From: Azolla caroliniana | Taxonomy: Eukaryota > Polypodiophyta | Reading direction: 5' to 3' | Length of the DNA: 64,000 bases | Assembly: GCA_043228905.1 (NCBI GenBank) | Contig: JBHGNT010000021.1 | Span: forward strand, 11,284,001 to 11,348,000 | Part shown: one piece after another, positions 10,253 through 20,486 of the stretch | How positions within the stretch are numbered: position 1 is the first letter of the stretch | How the letters are laid out: each line of letters starts with the position of its first letter | Translations under genes and position numbers: made by a program | The notes under the pieces: generated by a model | Seen by the model: the letters and a program-made list of their open reading frames with translations, nothing else | Told to the model about the DNA's origin: nothing | Database searches by the model: none

Positions 10253-10610
10253 AAGGGTCGGTAGAGAATGTGTTCAGTTTGCGATCAAGGATTGTAAAGT
10301 TGGTAAAATGTTATATTTTTAATATACATCATGTTTATATCATATACTCTTGTTCCTTGATTCATACTTTGTCTCAATCTTCCTTCTTAAATCATATTTT
10401 GTGTCTATCTTGCTTCTTGAATCATATATTGTCTCTATCTTCTATCTATTCTCATCTCTCACACACACACACATTACTCGTAACTCTTCTTCTTGCTACT
10501 CTTAACCTTTCTAACATCACCATACAAGCCTTATTAAAATTTAAGTTCCTTCAACTCCCCTTAACCTTCGTCCCTGCGACTTCGCCGCACGAACCACAAC
10601 TACCCCGACA

Positions 10611-12567
10611 CCAGTTACTGGTGAAGGTATATGCGCAGACCCATGGAATCGACTACGACGAGACCTTCACCCCTGTAGCGAAGATGACGACAGTTCGTGT
10701 GGTACTGGCGGTTGCTGCAGCAAGGGGGTGGCATCTTCATCAGATGGATGTGAAGAATGGCTTCCTTCAAGGAGATCTTGAAGAAGAAGTCTTTATGACT
10801 CAGTCCCCCGGATTTCAGTCGGAGATGAACAAGTTGGCGGTATGCCGACTGAGGAAGTCGTTGTAAGGCTTGAAGCAAGCCCCCCGTGCTTGGAATTCTA
10901 AGATCACGCACCGGTTGCGAAAGATGGGGTTTGTTGCCTCTAAGTCAAACTCTTCCCTGTTCATCCGTCAAGGCTGAAACGGTCCGGTGTGTATCTTACT
11001 CTATGTTGATGATTTAGTCATCACCGGCACAGGTCTTCCCGAAATCAACCGCATCAAGTCCCAGTTGTCAGACGCATTCGATATGAAGGACTTGGGGGAC
11101 CTTCATTATTTTTTGGGGATCGAGGTGATCTGCACCCTCGACGACATATTGCTTTCTCAACGCCATTATGTGTTGAATATGCTGTACAAGTTCGGCATGA
11201 CGGAATGTCGACCTGTCTCCACACCCCTGGACCGGAATCAAAAGATCCGTCCCAACTCCGGACCAGCCTGCGATGAGAAATGGTTCCGACAAATAGTCGG
11301 AAGCCTGATCTACTTGACCATCACCTGACCCGACATTAGCTATCCGGTCGGAGTGGTAAGCCAATTCATGCAGAAGCCGACCGTGGAGCATCTTCAGTGC
11401 GCGCAACGAATACTGAGGTATGTAATCAGCACTAAGGACCGGGGGCTCTTATATCGGCAAGGTAAAACCGAAGAGCTTGTCAGCCACACGGATGCCAACT
11501 GGGCTGGCGACACAACGGATCGTCGCTCAACCTCCGGCTTTATGTTTTCTCTTGGGAGCGCGGCTGTTGCATGGAGCAGCAAAAAGCAGCCAACAGTGGC
11601 TCTATCCAGCAGTGAGGCTGAATACCGGGGCGCGACCGTTGCCACCTGTGAAGCCATTTGGCTTCGGCGACTACTGCAAGACCTGCGGATCGAGGTACCG
11701 ACCCTGATCCTGATCTACTACGATAACCTCAACAGCATGCAGTTGGCCAAGAACCCTGTGTTCCATGCTCGCACAAAGCACATAGAAGTGCATTATCACT
11801 TCGTGCGTGAGCGGGTCCTGAGCGGTGAAGTTGAACTACAGTATGTTCACACAAATCGGCAAGTTGCCGACATCTTCACCAAGCCGCTCAGGTCGGACAA
11901 GTTGCAACTCTTTACCGAAATGCTTGGTGTTCAGCATCTCAACGTGCCGCACTTGAGGGGGAGACGCAAGGGCAAAGACACTACCGAAACCGGCAAAGGC
12001 AAAACTGTTGAACCCGTAGGTAAGAGAAGAACCGGTAGAGGTGGAGACAAGAAGAAAAATGAAGACAAGAAGAAAAATGAAGCCGAGTTCACGAAGGAAG
12101 TCGGCACATCCGAACAAGTCGGTGAACCGGCTGAAGAAGCCAAGGGAAGCACGGAGAAGACCAAGACCCGGACGTGGTCCGATGTGGTGAGAGGCCTAAA
12201 GCCTAAAATCAAATCAGAGGCAACCGATTCGGACAAGAGTTGGAACGAATCGGAGACAACCGATTCAGATCAACAGACGGATTTGGTTGAGTCGGATCAA
12301 CAAAAGGCCAAGGAGACACGGACGCAGTGGAAGTCGATGCCATCGCGGTGGAACCAACGGATTGGCAAGCACCGGAGTCATAGTAGCGAAGGAGCTGAGA
12401 TGGGCCTATTGAGCAGACATGCCGAAGGACGAGGCGCGCAGAACCAAAGGGGTCACGGCAAACGGAATCGGATCGGACAAGGAGCACGAGCAAGGCGAAG
12501 TGACACCAGGAGAAGTCGGTTGGATGAACCGTCTGCCACAAAGGTTGACACTACGACCCTACCTTAG
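10611..12567 (+). pseudogene. pol: CopD pol: RT, RNase H and charged C-terminal tail
   Basis: One frame with three stops: TAA 10864 (SL[13 protein letters not shown], normally Tyr), TGA 10975 and TGA 11326 (T-stop-PDISY, normally Trp). RT motifs are [32 protein letters not shown], the catalytic ILLYVDDLVITG (about 10990) and KDLGDLHYFLGIEV. RNase H has HTDANWAGDTTDRRSTSG, SSSEAEYRGA and the end motif VADIFTKPL (about 11880). Most Copia Pol proteins end soon after this; here the frame continues about 200 codons (about 11955-12567) as a Lys/Arg/Glu-rich tail up to the polypurine tract. The same tail occurs, decayed, in CopC. Its function is unknown. Confidence 0.85.
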
Positions 12568-12595
12568 GATTAGCTTGAGGGGGAGTGTTGAGCAT

Positions 12596-12962
12596 CAAGC
12601 TCAACCGGAGCCGGATCGGCTGAATAAGCCTGAGCCGGTAAGCGAGACGAATCGGTATGCCGGTGAGCAACCGAGCTGGTAAGCAGTAAGGACCGGTAAG
12701 CAAGAGGAGCCGATATGCCGGATCCAATCCGTAATCGGAAGCCTAGTATAGGTTAGACTACTAGGCAGTTATAGTCTCGTAGTTAGTGTCAGATGCTCGT
12801 GTGAGCATTGAAGTACACCGTACTTCTAACAGAGCACAGAGTATTAATATAATCTTGAAAAATAGAGTGTTTTGCTCTCTCACTCTCTGTCTCTCCCGCG
12901 TACTCTCTCTCTCTCTCTGTGTATATTGTTCTTTATAACGCTTCCGCAAGCAATCTTTTACA
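12596..12962 (+). repeat. CopD 3' LTR with polypurine tract
   Basis: TTGAGGGGGAG (12585-12595) precedes TGTTGAGCATCAAGC. The LTR ends CTTTTACA and is followed by the TSD ATATC. It is shorter than the 5' LTR by an internal deletion. Confidence 0.85.
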
Positions 12963-12967
12963 ATATC

Positions 12968-13278
12968 CGACTAGCTTCCCAACTATACCGTGTCGGTATA
13001 ACAATCCCCGGTCCTTCGTGCCGCTCACATATCGCAATAGTCGATGCGTGCACTGAAGGTACTCCATGGTCGGCTTTGGCATCAATTGGCTTATCACCCG
13101 ACTGGATAACTGATGCCAGGTCGAGTGATCATCAAGTATATATGGCTTCCGACAATTTGTCAGAACCATTTCTCATCGCAGGTCGGGCCGAAGTCGGGAC
13201 GTAACTTCAGGTTCCGGTCCATGGGTGCGGAGATCAGTCGACATTCCGTCATGCCGAACTTGTATAACATATTCAACA
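12968..13278 (-). pseudogene. pol: CopC RNase H, middle fragment
   Basis: The minus strand encodes the end of Copia RT and the start of RNase H: HSTWHQLSSRVISQLM, MEYLQCTHRLLRYVSGTKDR and GLLYRHGIVGKLVGY. It joins the part at 5301-6296 across CopD and the RT part at 39276 across ChrA (QRHYVLN is restored over the ChrA insertion site). Confidence 0.8.
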
Positions 13279-13283
13279 CATAA

Positions 13284-13697
13284 TGTCATGATATGGAAAG
13301 ACTCGAACCCATGACCTTATGTTACATGGGTCGAGCTCTTACCATTAGGCTATGTATTGTAATACGAAGGATATTATTTTCATTTATGTTTTACTATAGA
13401 AAATTTATGTATATTCCAGATTTCTCTAGGACATTCTAGAAACTTCAAGAGTACTCTTGAGAACACTATAAAAGGAGGCACAAGGCATTATTTTGAACAA
13501 AATCGGTTCAACGCTAGTCTTAAGACTCTTAGCTACTGTTGTATTTTCCCTTAACATAATATATCTTTTGTTATCCTCATTCTCTCTCTCTCGATCTCTC
13601 TCTCCCCCCCTCACTCTTTCCTTCCCTCGAGAGTTCTACGCCTCCCTTTGTACTAATCCTCATCTTTTAGTACTAATTCCTTCTCTGTTTTAGTACT
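13284..13697 (+). repeat. ChrA 5' LTR, 3' end truncated
   Basis: It matches 38831 and 61496 onward. It has the conserved CACTATAAAAGGAGGCAC TATA-box region near 13465. The last part, the primer site and the start of gag are deleted: the LTR passes directly into a mid-gag sequence at about 13698. Confidence 0.8.
13300..13352 (-). other. tRNA-like A/B-box module in ChrA 5' LTR (antisense)
   Basis: The minus strand has A-box TAGCCTAATGG from 13352 and B-box GGTTCGAGTC from 13309, 43 nt apart, with GGTCATG before the B-box as in real tRNAs. This is the best-preserved antisense copy; it starts only 16 nt inside the LTR. Confidence 0.65.
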
Positions 13698-14541
13698 CCA
13701 CTTTGTGGCACGGCTTTGGCCTGGTTCGCCCCCCTATTAGAAAAAAGCTCTCGCTTGTTAATTAATTTCGAAGAGTTTATTACCGAGTTTAAAGCTTGTT
13801 TTGGAGATACCAACAGTGTTAGAACAACAATCAACAAAATCCGAAGATTGCACCAAGGTGAGAGGCCGGCCTCAGCTTATGCTGTAGATTTCTATCTTCT
13901 CGCCACCGATATTCCCTAGGATGACCAGGCACTAATGGAGCAATCTCGTTTTGGCCTATGTAATCATGTTAAAGCTTTACTTTTAACTTTCCATGAGGAG
14001 CCAAAGTAATTGACAGAAGCAATCAGTCGTGCGGTGCGATGCGATAATTGTCTCTTTGAACAATGTTCGGAACATCAGTTTCCAATGCCTAGGACAAGAT
14101 CAGAGCCCAACTATGCTTCAATCGTAACAAAGCCTTTTCCAAAGGAGTCATTCAATACGTCTCCAACAAATACTCTGACTCCAATGGAAATCGACACCAC
14201 ACGTCATCACGGACCACTATCGAAAGAAGAAAAGCAGTGACGTAGGTCAAATCGGTTATGTCTTTATTGTGGTGGACTGGGGCATATTGCAGTGAACTGC
14301 CCCTATCGGCTGAAAAGGCAGGTAAATCAAATAATCACTAGTTCTAATAGTACTAAACCCGAGTCTATTTGTCTAGGTGTGTTTGATAGTCCTAATAGCC
14401 CAAGCCTTTCAAAAAATTTGAAATCCTTAGTCAACTAGAAGAAGAGTTAAACGATTAAGTCCACCCAAAATGGGAGTCGTTTGGTTGGACAACCCTAGAT
14501 CTGTGCAGCCCATTAGTGGTTCCATTTCCTCTAAGCAAGTT
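13698..14541 (+). pseudogene. gag: ChrA gag, truncated at the start
   Basis: The Gag core is readable (FEEFITEFKACFGD, TTINKIRRLHQGERPASAY, LTEAISRAVRCDN), with a CCHC knuckle (CLYCGGLGHIAVNC near 14260). In-frame stops include TAG 13917, which is shared with ChrB at 62631. Compared with ChrB the first 130 or so codons are gone. Gag ends near 14455; the stretch to 14541 leads into protease and is cut by GypK. Confidence 0.8.
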
Positions 14542-14546
14542 AGCAA

Positions 14547-14956
14547 TGTTACCACTAGGGCCAGACAATGGCCTAACATAGGGTGTCCCTTTGAGGCAGT
14601 TCACCAAAGGGGTGTTGCGGTGAGATAGAGTTAGACCGACTATTAATGGAACCCTAATTGGTTACTAGCGGCAATATCATTAGTCACAATACACGCATAG
14701 GAAAAATTACACTTAACACAGAATGGTAATTAACAATGATTAAGATATAGAACAACAACACTGTATTAATTATTCGATGATGATTACAATCTACGAACCG
14801 CCGGTCCGGATCCGGATCGACATACCAACTCCGGGTCCGTCCATTCGCTTCTCAAAATCATAATAATTCTATATTGTAACATTATAACTAATCAGCTCCC
14901 AGTTATTAATTATCCCCCTTTTCCCATTCTGGACTTCCCTTGCAGGCCGTCTAACA
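14547..14956 (-). repeat. GypK 3' LTR
   Basis: On the plus strand TGTTACCACTAGG to CCGTCTAACA. It aligns with 32824-33292 but lacks part of the middle, including the TATA-box region. Confidence 0.85.
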
Positions 14957-15009
14957 CATGACACGCCCGTGGGACAGTACCTTGTACATCGAAGACCACG
15001 ATCCGGCCT

Positions 15010-18000
15010 TCATTCTTCCTCCAAAATGTCCAAAATTCTTTGATCTAAGGGTTCTAATGGTTCCTTGGGAATCTGTACTGTCGTCTATTGCTATTGTTGT
15101 TCCTCCTCCTCCTGTTCCTGTGGCTGTGGCTGCTCTTCTTTCCGCTACGGTGCCAACTGAGGTTGCTGCTGGTTGACATCCATTGCCTGCGGCTCCATTG
15201 GTCTGACCAGCTTTGTCTCCTTTTCTGGCTCAACCGGCCTTGGCGTCTCCTGGCTCTGTTGTCCGGTGTGCACCGGTTCCTATGGATGACCTTCCTCTAG
15301 CGGCTCCTCCTGAGTACTCTATGGTTGGCTTCCCCCGGCTTTAACCGGCGTTTGTTCTTAAGATGGCTCCTCGTCACTGATGCAAATCGCCGCTGTTTTC
15401 TTGGCCACTTCTTGCCGTCGTCGTTCCCATTCGTACTTTTTGAAACAGAGTCGGTTGTCCAACTAGTCATCATCCAGTTGTGCCACCAACTAGCGTACCG
15501 CCACCCTCTGCTCATCAACCAAGGATATGAAATCATCCGCAAGTTCCTCTTTTATTGCTTCAATGCTTTCTTTATCCAGGATGTAAACTTTGTCGCCCTC
15601 TTTCCACTGGTTCTCCACATCTTCCCGTAGCAATTGTAGCTCTACTGCTTGCTTAGCCCACTTCGACCACCATTGTACTGAGCTTTCTTCCACCAATTGC
15701 TTGATTCGATTCCTCCATGCCAGTACAATGTCCTGGATCCGCCCCAACCCCATCTTCGACTTGTTTCCCATGGCCTGTTTTTCGTCCTCCAATTGTTTGA
15801 TCAGGCTTGCGGTTGCCACTTCTTGGCTTCTGTAGTGCATGAGTTGGGTCTGATATGTCCTCCGAACTCTGTCCAGAGCCATTGTAGCGCGCTCCGTTTT
15901 CGCATGGTGCTGCACTTGCAGGTCCAATCGCTCTTTCGCTGCTGCCGCTAGTTGTTTCGCTTGTTCAACTCCCTTCGACTGCTCTTCCATCAATGTCATC
16001 GTCAACTGGTTAACTTCCTCTTGGAGTTCTTTGCAATTTTCATGCTGCCGGTCACTTTTGGTAGTCAATTTCTTATGATCGGCATCCAAATGCTTATAAT
16101 CCCGGTGCAGTCGGTTGAAGTCGTCGGTTTTTTGTTTGAGCTTTTGATTGATCAGCTGGCGAGCGCGGTCCTCACGGTCTTTTTGTTGCCGGAGCTCTTC
16201 TTTGAGGCGCTCAATCTCTACTTCTGCCATCCTCCAAAGTTTCTCTTTTTCTTGTAGGAGTTTGTCTTTCTCTTCTTTCAGCCAGTCATACGCTTGATGA
16301 CCTCTTCTCAAGCTTTCCTCTGTTCGGCAGAGGCTGTCGGCCGTTCTCCTTTGTTCTTCCTCCGCCGCTTTTTTCAATTCTCGTTCCCTGGCTCGTAAGG
16401 CTTCTTGTGCTGCCAGGTCTTCCCTTAGTGTGGCGAGCTCCTGTGCTAACGATTTATGAGTATTTGGGCGTGCCGCCGTCACAGGGGTTTGATCGTTCTG
16501 TAGAGTTACCGGGGCCACCGGTTCCGATTGCTGCGGTCCTTCTATGACCAACTTGGCCATTTTTGTTCTGGCCTTCTCTATGTCTTCTTCCATGCTTCGG
16601 ATTCTTGACCAGGCCATCTCTAATTCCTCGGTTGTGGCTAGCAACCGGGCTTCTTGCGCTTTCTCTTTCGCTTCTAACTGGCAGACAACACCAGTCACTT
16701 GTTCTGCTACCCATCGGAGCCATCGACTGCCGGTGCCTTATGGTCATGCCGAGTCTAGTCGTGGGATGCCGTTTTCACTATTCACGAGCCTACTATTGAC
16801 GGTTACGTCACACGGCCGCTCCGGTTCTGGCTGTTGCTGCTGCGACGGTGATGCGGGCAATTCAATGACCGGTTCTTGATCCACTGGTACTGTCGTGTCC
16901 TGGACAGCTGGTTCCATGATGTCCTGCCGCCGCACTTGCTCCGTCCCCGATTCTTGTTGAGCCAGTTCTGTTGCCTTCCTCGGTTGCGGCTCCTCAGGGA
17001 GGGGTTCCCGTATACTGTCCTCTGTTAGCTTGGATGTCCCCCCTTCATGGCCCTTTTCACTTGTCTCGCGACGCCGTAGTAGGGTCTCGGTCAGCTCGTC
17101 TTCCTGCTGGTCTTCTTCTAGGGTCTTGTTGTTGATTAACGCCACCAAGGGGTCCTGCCCCTGCGTTTTCTCCAGTTGCTGTTCTGCTTGTTGTTCCGAC
17201 AGGCGCAACTTGATTTTCAATGGTCTCCCCGAGGTGTCTACCGATGCCTCCTTCTCTTCCAGCCGCTTCCGATTAGGCCGTTCCTTCACCTGGGTAGCCA
17301 GGAGTTGCCGCCGTTTTGAAGTTGCTTTGGGGGTTGATTCTGTCGGTCTTCCCCTCTTCCTCTGTTTCATGGGCTCCACCGGCGGTGCTAATAGAGTGAG
17401 CCATTGCGCCACTGTTGTCCACATCTTTTTGCCCTCTTTTATTAAGACGATGGCAACGCTCAGGCCGTCAGCAATCATTACCAGCCAATCCACCTGTACT
17501 TCCTCGTAGGTGGCTATGATCAAACTGGCTCTACTCCTGGGCATCGTCGGTGGTCGGGGGTATACATGGCCATACTCGTGGAGTACCCGAGCAATTTCCC
17601 GAAACAAAAGGTCTTCACCGCCTTTCGTGCGGTACGCCTTGCTGCCCAGGGAGTAATCCCCAAAATACCTCGTCAACAGATTCTGCGAAGGGTTGTCGAT
17701 CGAGTAGATTCCCCCTTCCGGTAAGCCGATCATAGCTCGGATGGCTTCCTCGGTGATGAACTCCGTGTCGATATCTTTAACGACATTTTCCGCATCTCCA
17801 TGCGGTGGTGCTTCAACTATTTGCAAGAATCCCTCTAGACCGTGTTGCTTCAACCATTTCTTAGCCGCTTCTGAGAGTACCATGCATTCCATGTCGTCGT
17901 TGGAGTCGGTAGGTTCTGGTAAGATGGGTGCGCTTGTGTGTTTTGCGTGCTCTCGCCTGATCACTCGTAATCGCCTGTGTACGCCGAGATCTCTATGTTC

Positions 18001-18045
18001 ACAAAATGAAAGGGACTCTGCGCGCCGAAGGTTTTCTTTCTCCAT
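15010..18045 (-). pseudogene. GypK extra 3' ORF: globular domain plus long coiled coil
   Basis: From the ATG at 18045 one frame of 1,011 codons runs to TGA at 15010, interrupted by in-frame stops (a TGA/TAA pair at about 16740, then several TAG/TAA below 15490). Residues 1-230 look globular (AAKKWLKQHGLEGFL, FITEEAIRAMIGLP, LTRYFGDYSLGSKAY, IATYEEVQVDWLVMIADG); 230-430 is a basic/acidic linker (MKQRKRGRPTES); about 450-850 is a long heptad-like coiled coil (EELEMAWSRIRSMEEDIEKA, LKEELRQQKDREDRARQL); the end is acidic and Gln-rich. It lies downstream of integrase and upstream of the 3' LTR, a position where some plant Gypsy elements carry env-like or unknown ORFs. I see no signal peptide or membrane segment, so an Env role is not supported. 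A second copy of its end is at 1-582. Function unknown. Confidence 0.75.
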
Positions 18046-18362
18046 GCGTCACACCTTTTCTTGATTCCCGTGCATGCACGTCCGGTACTGATATAGCAGT
18101 CGGTTGACACGTGGTGCGCCTTTTTTTAAAGGCTTTAATTAGCCACCCACCACACCTTTTCAAAGTTCTCGTTCGCTCCTTGCCTCTACATGATGACTTT
18201 TCTTTCTTTTTTTCTTTTTTTCTTTTTTTCTTTTTTCTTTTTTTCTTTCCAAATTGAGTTTTAGTTAACCGGAAGCACCTGTTTGTCGTTATCCGGTAAT
18301 GCCGGCTCTGTCTGACTGTTGGGTACTTCTTTCCTGCTTCCTACTGTTGTATTCGCCTCCAT
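18046..18362 (-). other. GypK spacer between pol and extra ORF, with purine tract
   Basis: Non-coding. At about 18197-18250 the plus strand is almost pure T with single Cs, so the GypK sense strand carries a purine run of about 50 nt (A with scattered G). It could be a second polypurine tract, an A-rich leader for the extra ORF, or simple slippage. Confidence 0.5.
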
Positions 18363-18479
18363 CTACTCGAACGGATTTCGTGGCATAGGTCCACAATATG
18401 GTTTGAGTCGAAACCCATTGACCCATTTGCTCAGTATCTCATCGGCGAGCCTTCCAAGCTGGTATGAACCGTTGAGTTC
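18363..18479 (-). pseudogene. pol: GypK integrase, C-terminal end
   Basis: The minus strand reads TRELNGSYQLGRLADEIL, KWVNGFRLKPY and a stop TAG at 18365-18363. It is the continuation of the GKLRFRWIGPLW segment found beyond solo LTR S1, which splits the two. Confidence 0.75.
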
Positions 18480-19327
18480 CCGTGTTATTCGCACACTACG
18501 TGAAAAAGTGCATTTATTGGTCTCTCCGGATAGGACATGGAGTACCTGGTGAGAACCGGAAGGAGGAACCAGTAAGGACCGGACCCGGTAAGGAGACCTG
18601 GTGAGAACCGGATGAAGAAGGTCGGTGAGAGTCTCTCACCGAATGAAGAGACATATTTGTAAATAGAAGAAAGTATTAAAATATATATTCCATGCATAGG
18701 GCAATATTCAAACCTTGCACCTCCATGTTTATAATGTAAAGCCTTACCATTACACTAACATATCATTAGTGTTAAAAAAGTAAACGTCCCACATAGAAAG
18801 GTAAGTTCACGCTAGGATAAACTTTAGTTAGAAGAAAAAGCATGATAAAAGAAAAAGCTACGCATGCACATGTAGCGTGCATGAACACCATAATCGATAA
18901 AAACGCATCAAGTTAGAAAAGGTGGATCACTTTAGAAAAAGCAAGTTAGAGAAAGCATAGAGTCTATCTATAGAAAAAGCATGGATTGTTAAGACTCTCT
19001 CATCACTATATAAGGATGAGGGTATGTGAAATATTTAGGAAATTGGATATATTTCCTAAAACACCTATAATTAATCAATTATATTCGTGGGATTCACGAA
19101 GGTTTCCATATCTCTCGCTCCCAATCTATGATAAATTGTTATTAGGATTCTAAATATTAATAAATCTAATAATCTATACTTGTGGGATTCACAAATTTCT
19201 ATATCTCTTTCTTATAATCTATTCATATTCATATTCTTATTAGCCTTAAAACTCTCCTCCTCCTAGTCTAAAACCCCAACGGTTCCCACCAGACTCACGC
19301 AACTATCTGGTGCCGAAAGGCACCACA
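18480..19327 (+). repeat. Solo LTR S1
   Basis: Clearly the same family as S2 (40532-41363): they share the CACTACGTGAAAAA start, repeated GTGGGATTCAC motifs, and the end with CTGGTGCCGAAAGGCACCACA. It interrupts GypK integrase between GPLW and TRELN. The left edge is blurred and no clean TSD is visible, so boundaries are approximate. No internal genes are present. Confidence 0.7.
18705..18757 (-). other. tRNA-like module in solo LTR S1 (antisense, B-box decayed)
   Basis: The minus strand has A-box TAGTGTAATGG from 18757; the B-box position (18714) reads GGTTTGAATA, decayed from GGTTCAAATC in S2. The 43-nt spacing is kept. Confidence 0.5.
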
Positions 19328-19733
19328 ACGGTCCAATCCACCGGAACCGTAGCTTTCCCGGCATCTGACCCATCCGGGTCTGGAACACTAGTACCGGCTT
19401 GCCGATCCCGAACACATCTTCTCGTTGCCCTTCCGGTGTTGATCGAGAAACGCCTTCCTTCGTCACTGCTCTAGTTCCAACTACATGAGACTTGCTATCT
19501 AATGCTCCTCGAGTTCGCATAATGCGGCTAACCGGATTTTTTCCAATTCCTTTTCACTTAGTTGTTCTCTAACCTATATCCGCAAACTTAGAACCTGAAA
19601 TTCGATTGGCATTATTGCTTCAAGCCCAAATGCTAACTGGAATGGTGTTGATCGGATACTCGTTTTGTATGTCGTCCGGTATCCCCATAGTGCACTATGC
19701 AGCTTGGTGTCCCAATGAGTTCGGTTTTCATTG
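19328..19733 (-). pseudogene. pol: GypK integrase, middle fragment
   Basis: The minus strand encodes the end of the integrase core and its C-terminal region: NENRTHWDTKLHSALWGYR, TTYKTSIRSTPFQLAFG, LEAIMPIEFQVLSLRI, then with several stops VFQTRMGQMPGKLRFRW. It joins the DDE part at 26816 across GypL. Confidence 0.8.
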
Positions 19734-19737
19734 ACGA

Positions 19738-20414
19738 TGTCGAGATATTACGCTAGTGCGTATAGAAACGAGGCGGGACCGCGGGGGTCTTGAACCGAAG
19801 AGCAAGCGAGGGTGGAGAAAGAGAGAGGACCGGTTACGCGGGACCGGGGATACACAGGGACACGGCCCTTCAACACAGAGAACGCGAACAGACGTCGACA
19901 CAGGTAGACGCAAACAAATGAATATAAATGTATATATATGAGCAAATATCTGATCAAGAAGCTACAACCCGCGATGGGGCACAGGATGGTTACAACCGAA
20001 CAGGCCGGCGAACAGATGCCGATGCCTGTTCGCTGTGTCGCACAAAAGGGAGCAGGTCGGAGGTGCTGCCGGAAGCACTCAGGCGTTCCTCGGAACAGCG
20101 CGAGCCTCCTCGAAAACCCTGCACAGGAAAAGCTATGGAGGAAAAGAAGGAGAATAGAGAGCGAAGCGTCCAGAATCGGTCCGACAGCACTTCGTCCTCT
20201 CTGCGCGATCCCCCCCGTTCTCCCCCGTCCTCCTCCTTTTTTTTGTCAAGAAGGAGCCGTTCGGCATTAAATTCCTACCTACCGTATCTAACCACTTCGA
20301 TCCTCCTAGGTACCTAATTCGCCTCTATGTACAACTTGGCGCGCACGTGCGTGAAGAGCCGGTTCCCACGCCTCGGTGCCCCAATTCCACCCTTGGACGG
20401 TTTTCTTCACGACA
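19738..20414 (-). repeat. GypL 3' LTR
   Basis: The sense strand starts TGTCGTGAAGA and ends TATCTCGACA. Its first ten bases equal those of the GypT LTR. A polypurine-like TAGGTGGGGGCGGA precedes it on the sense strand (20415-20428). No tRNA-like module was found in this LTR. Confidence 0.9.
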
Positions 20415-20486
20415 TCCGCCCCCACCTAACCGCGCATCCACCGGCATGCGCCAAATTAAGTTGGGACGGAGAAAACCGGCCCGCCT

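Larger units (their letters stand above)
6871..10610 (+). mobile_element. GypT, non-autonomous gag-protease LTR element
   Basis: A 3.74-kb element with almost identical 806/808-bp LTRs, a primer site, one gag-protease frame and a polypurine tract, but no RT, RNase H or integrase. The ends are TGTCGTGAAGG and CCCCGACA; the TSD looks like 4 bp, CCGG (6867-6870) and CCAG (10611-10614). It sits inside the CopD RT. The architecture matches the TR-GAG class of non-autonomous elements. Primer site, LTR tip and protein type match GypL, the likely source of enzymes. Confidence 0.85.
9803..10610 (+). repeat. GypT 3' LTR (808 bp)
   Basis: Nearly identical to the 5' LTR. It ends CCCCGACA, after which the CopD RT frame resumes (TGGTGAAGG, VYAQTHGIDYDE). 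Confidence 0.9.
6302..12962 (+). mobile_element. CopD, Copia element with gag-integrase deleted, hosting GypT
   Basis: LTRs are at 6302-6711 and 12596-12962, with a perfect 5-bp TSD ATATC (6297-6301 and 12963-12967). Internally only RT, RNase H and a C-terminal tail remain. The sequence goes from the LTR end straight into the start of RT, so gag, protease and integrase are deleted. GypT is inserted within the RT N-terminus (6871-10610). It cannot move on its own. Confidence 0.85.

Noticed and set aside
13917-13919. RNA editing or programmed readthrough as explanation of the shared TAG in ChrA and ChrB
   Set aside because: Both copies have several other stops, and a CCTGGG-to-CCTAGG change fits methyl-cytosine deamination; nothing in the sequence requires recoding.
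15010-18045. Env protein of an Athila-like element
   Set aside because: No signal peptide, transmembrane segment or cleavage motif is visible, and the protein is mainly coiled coil.
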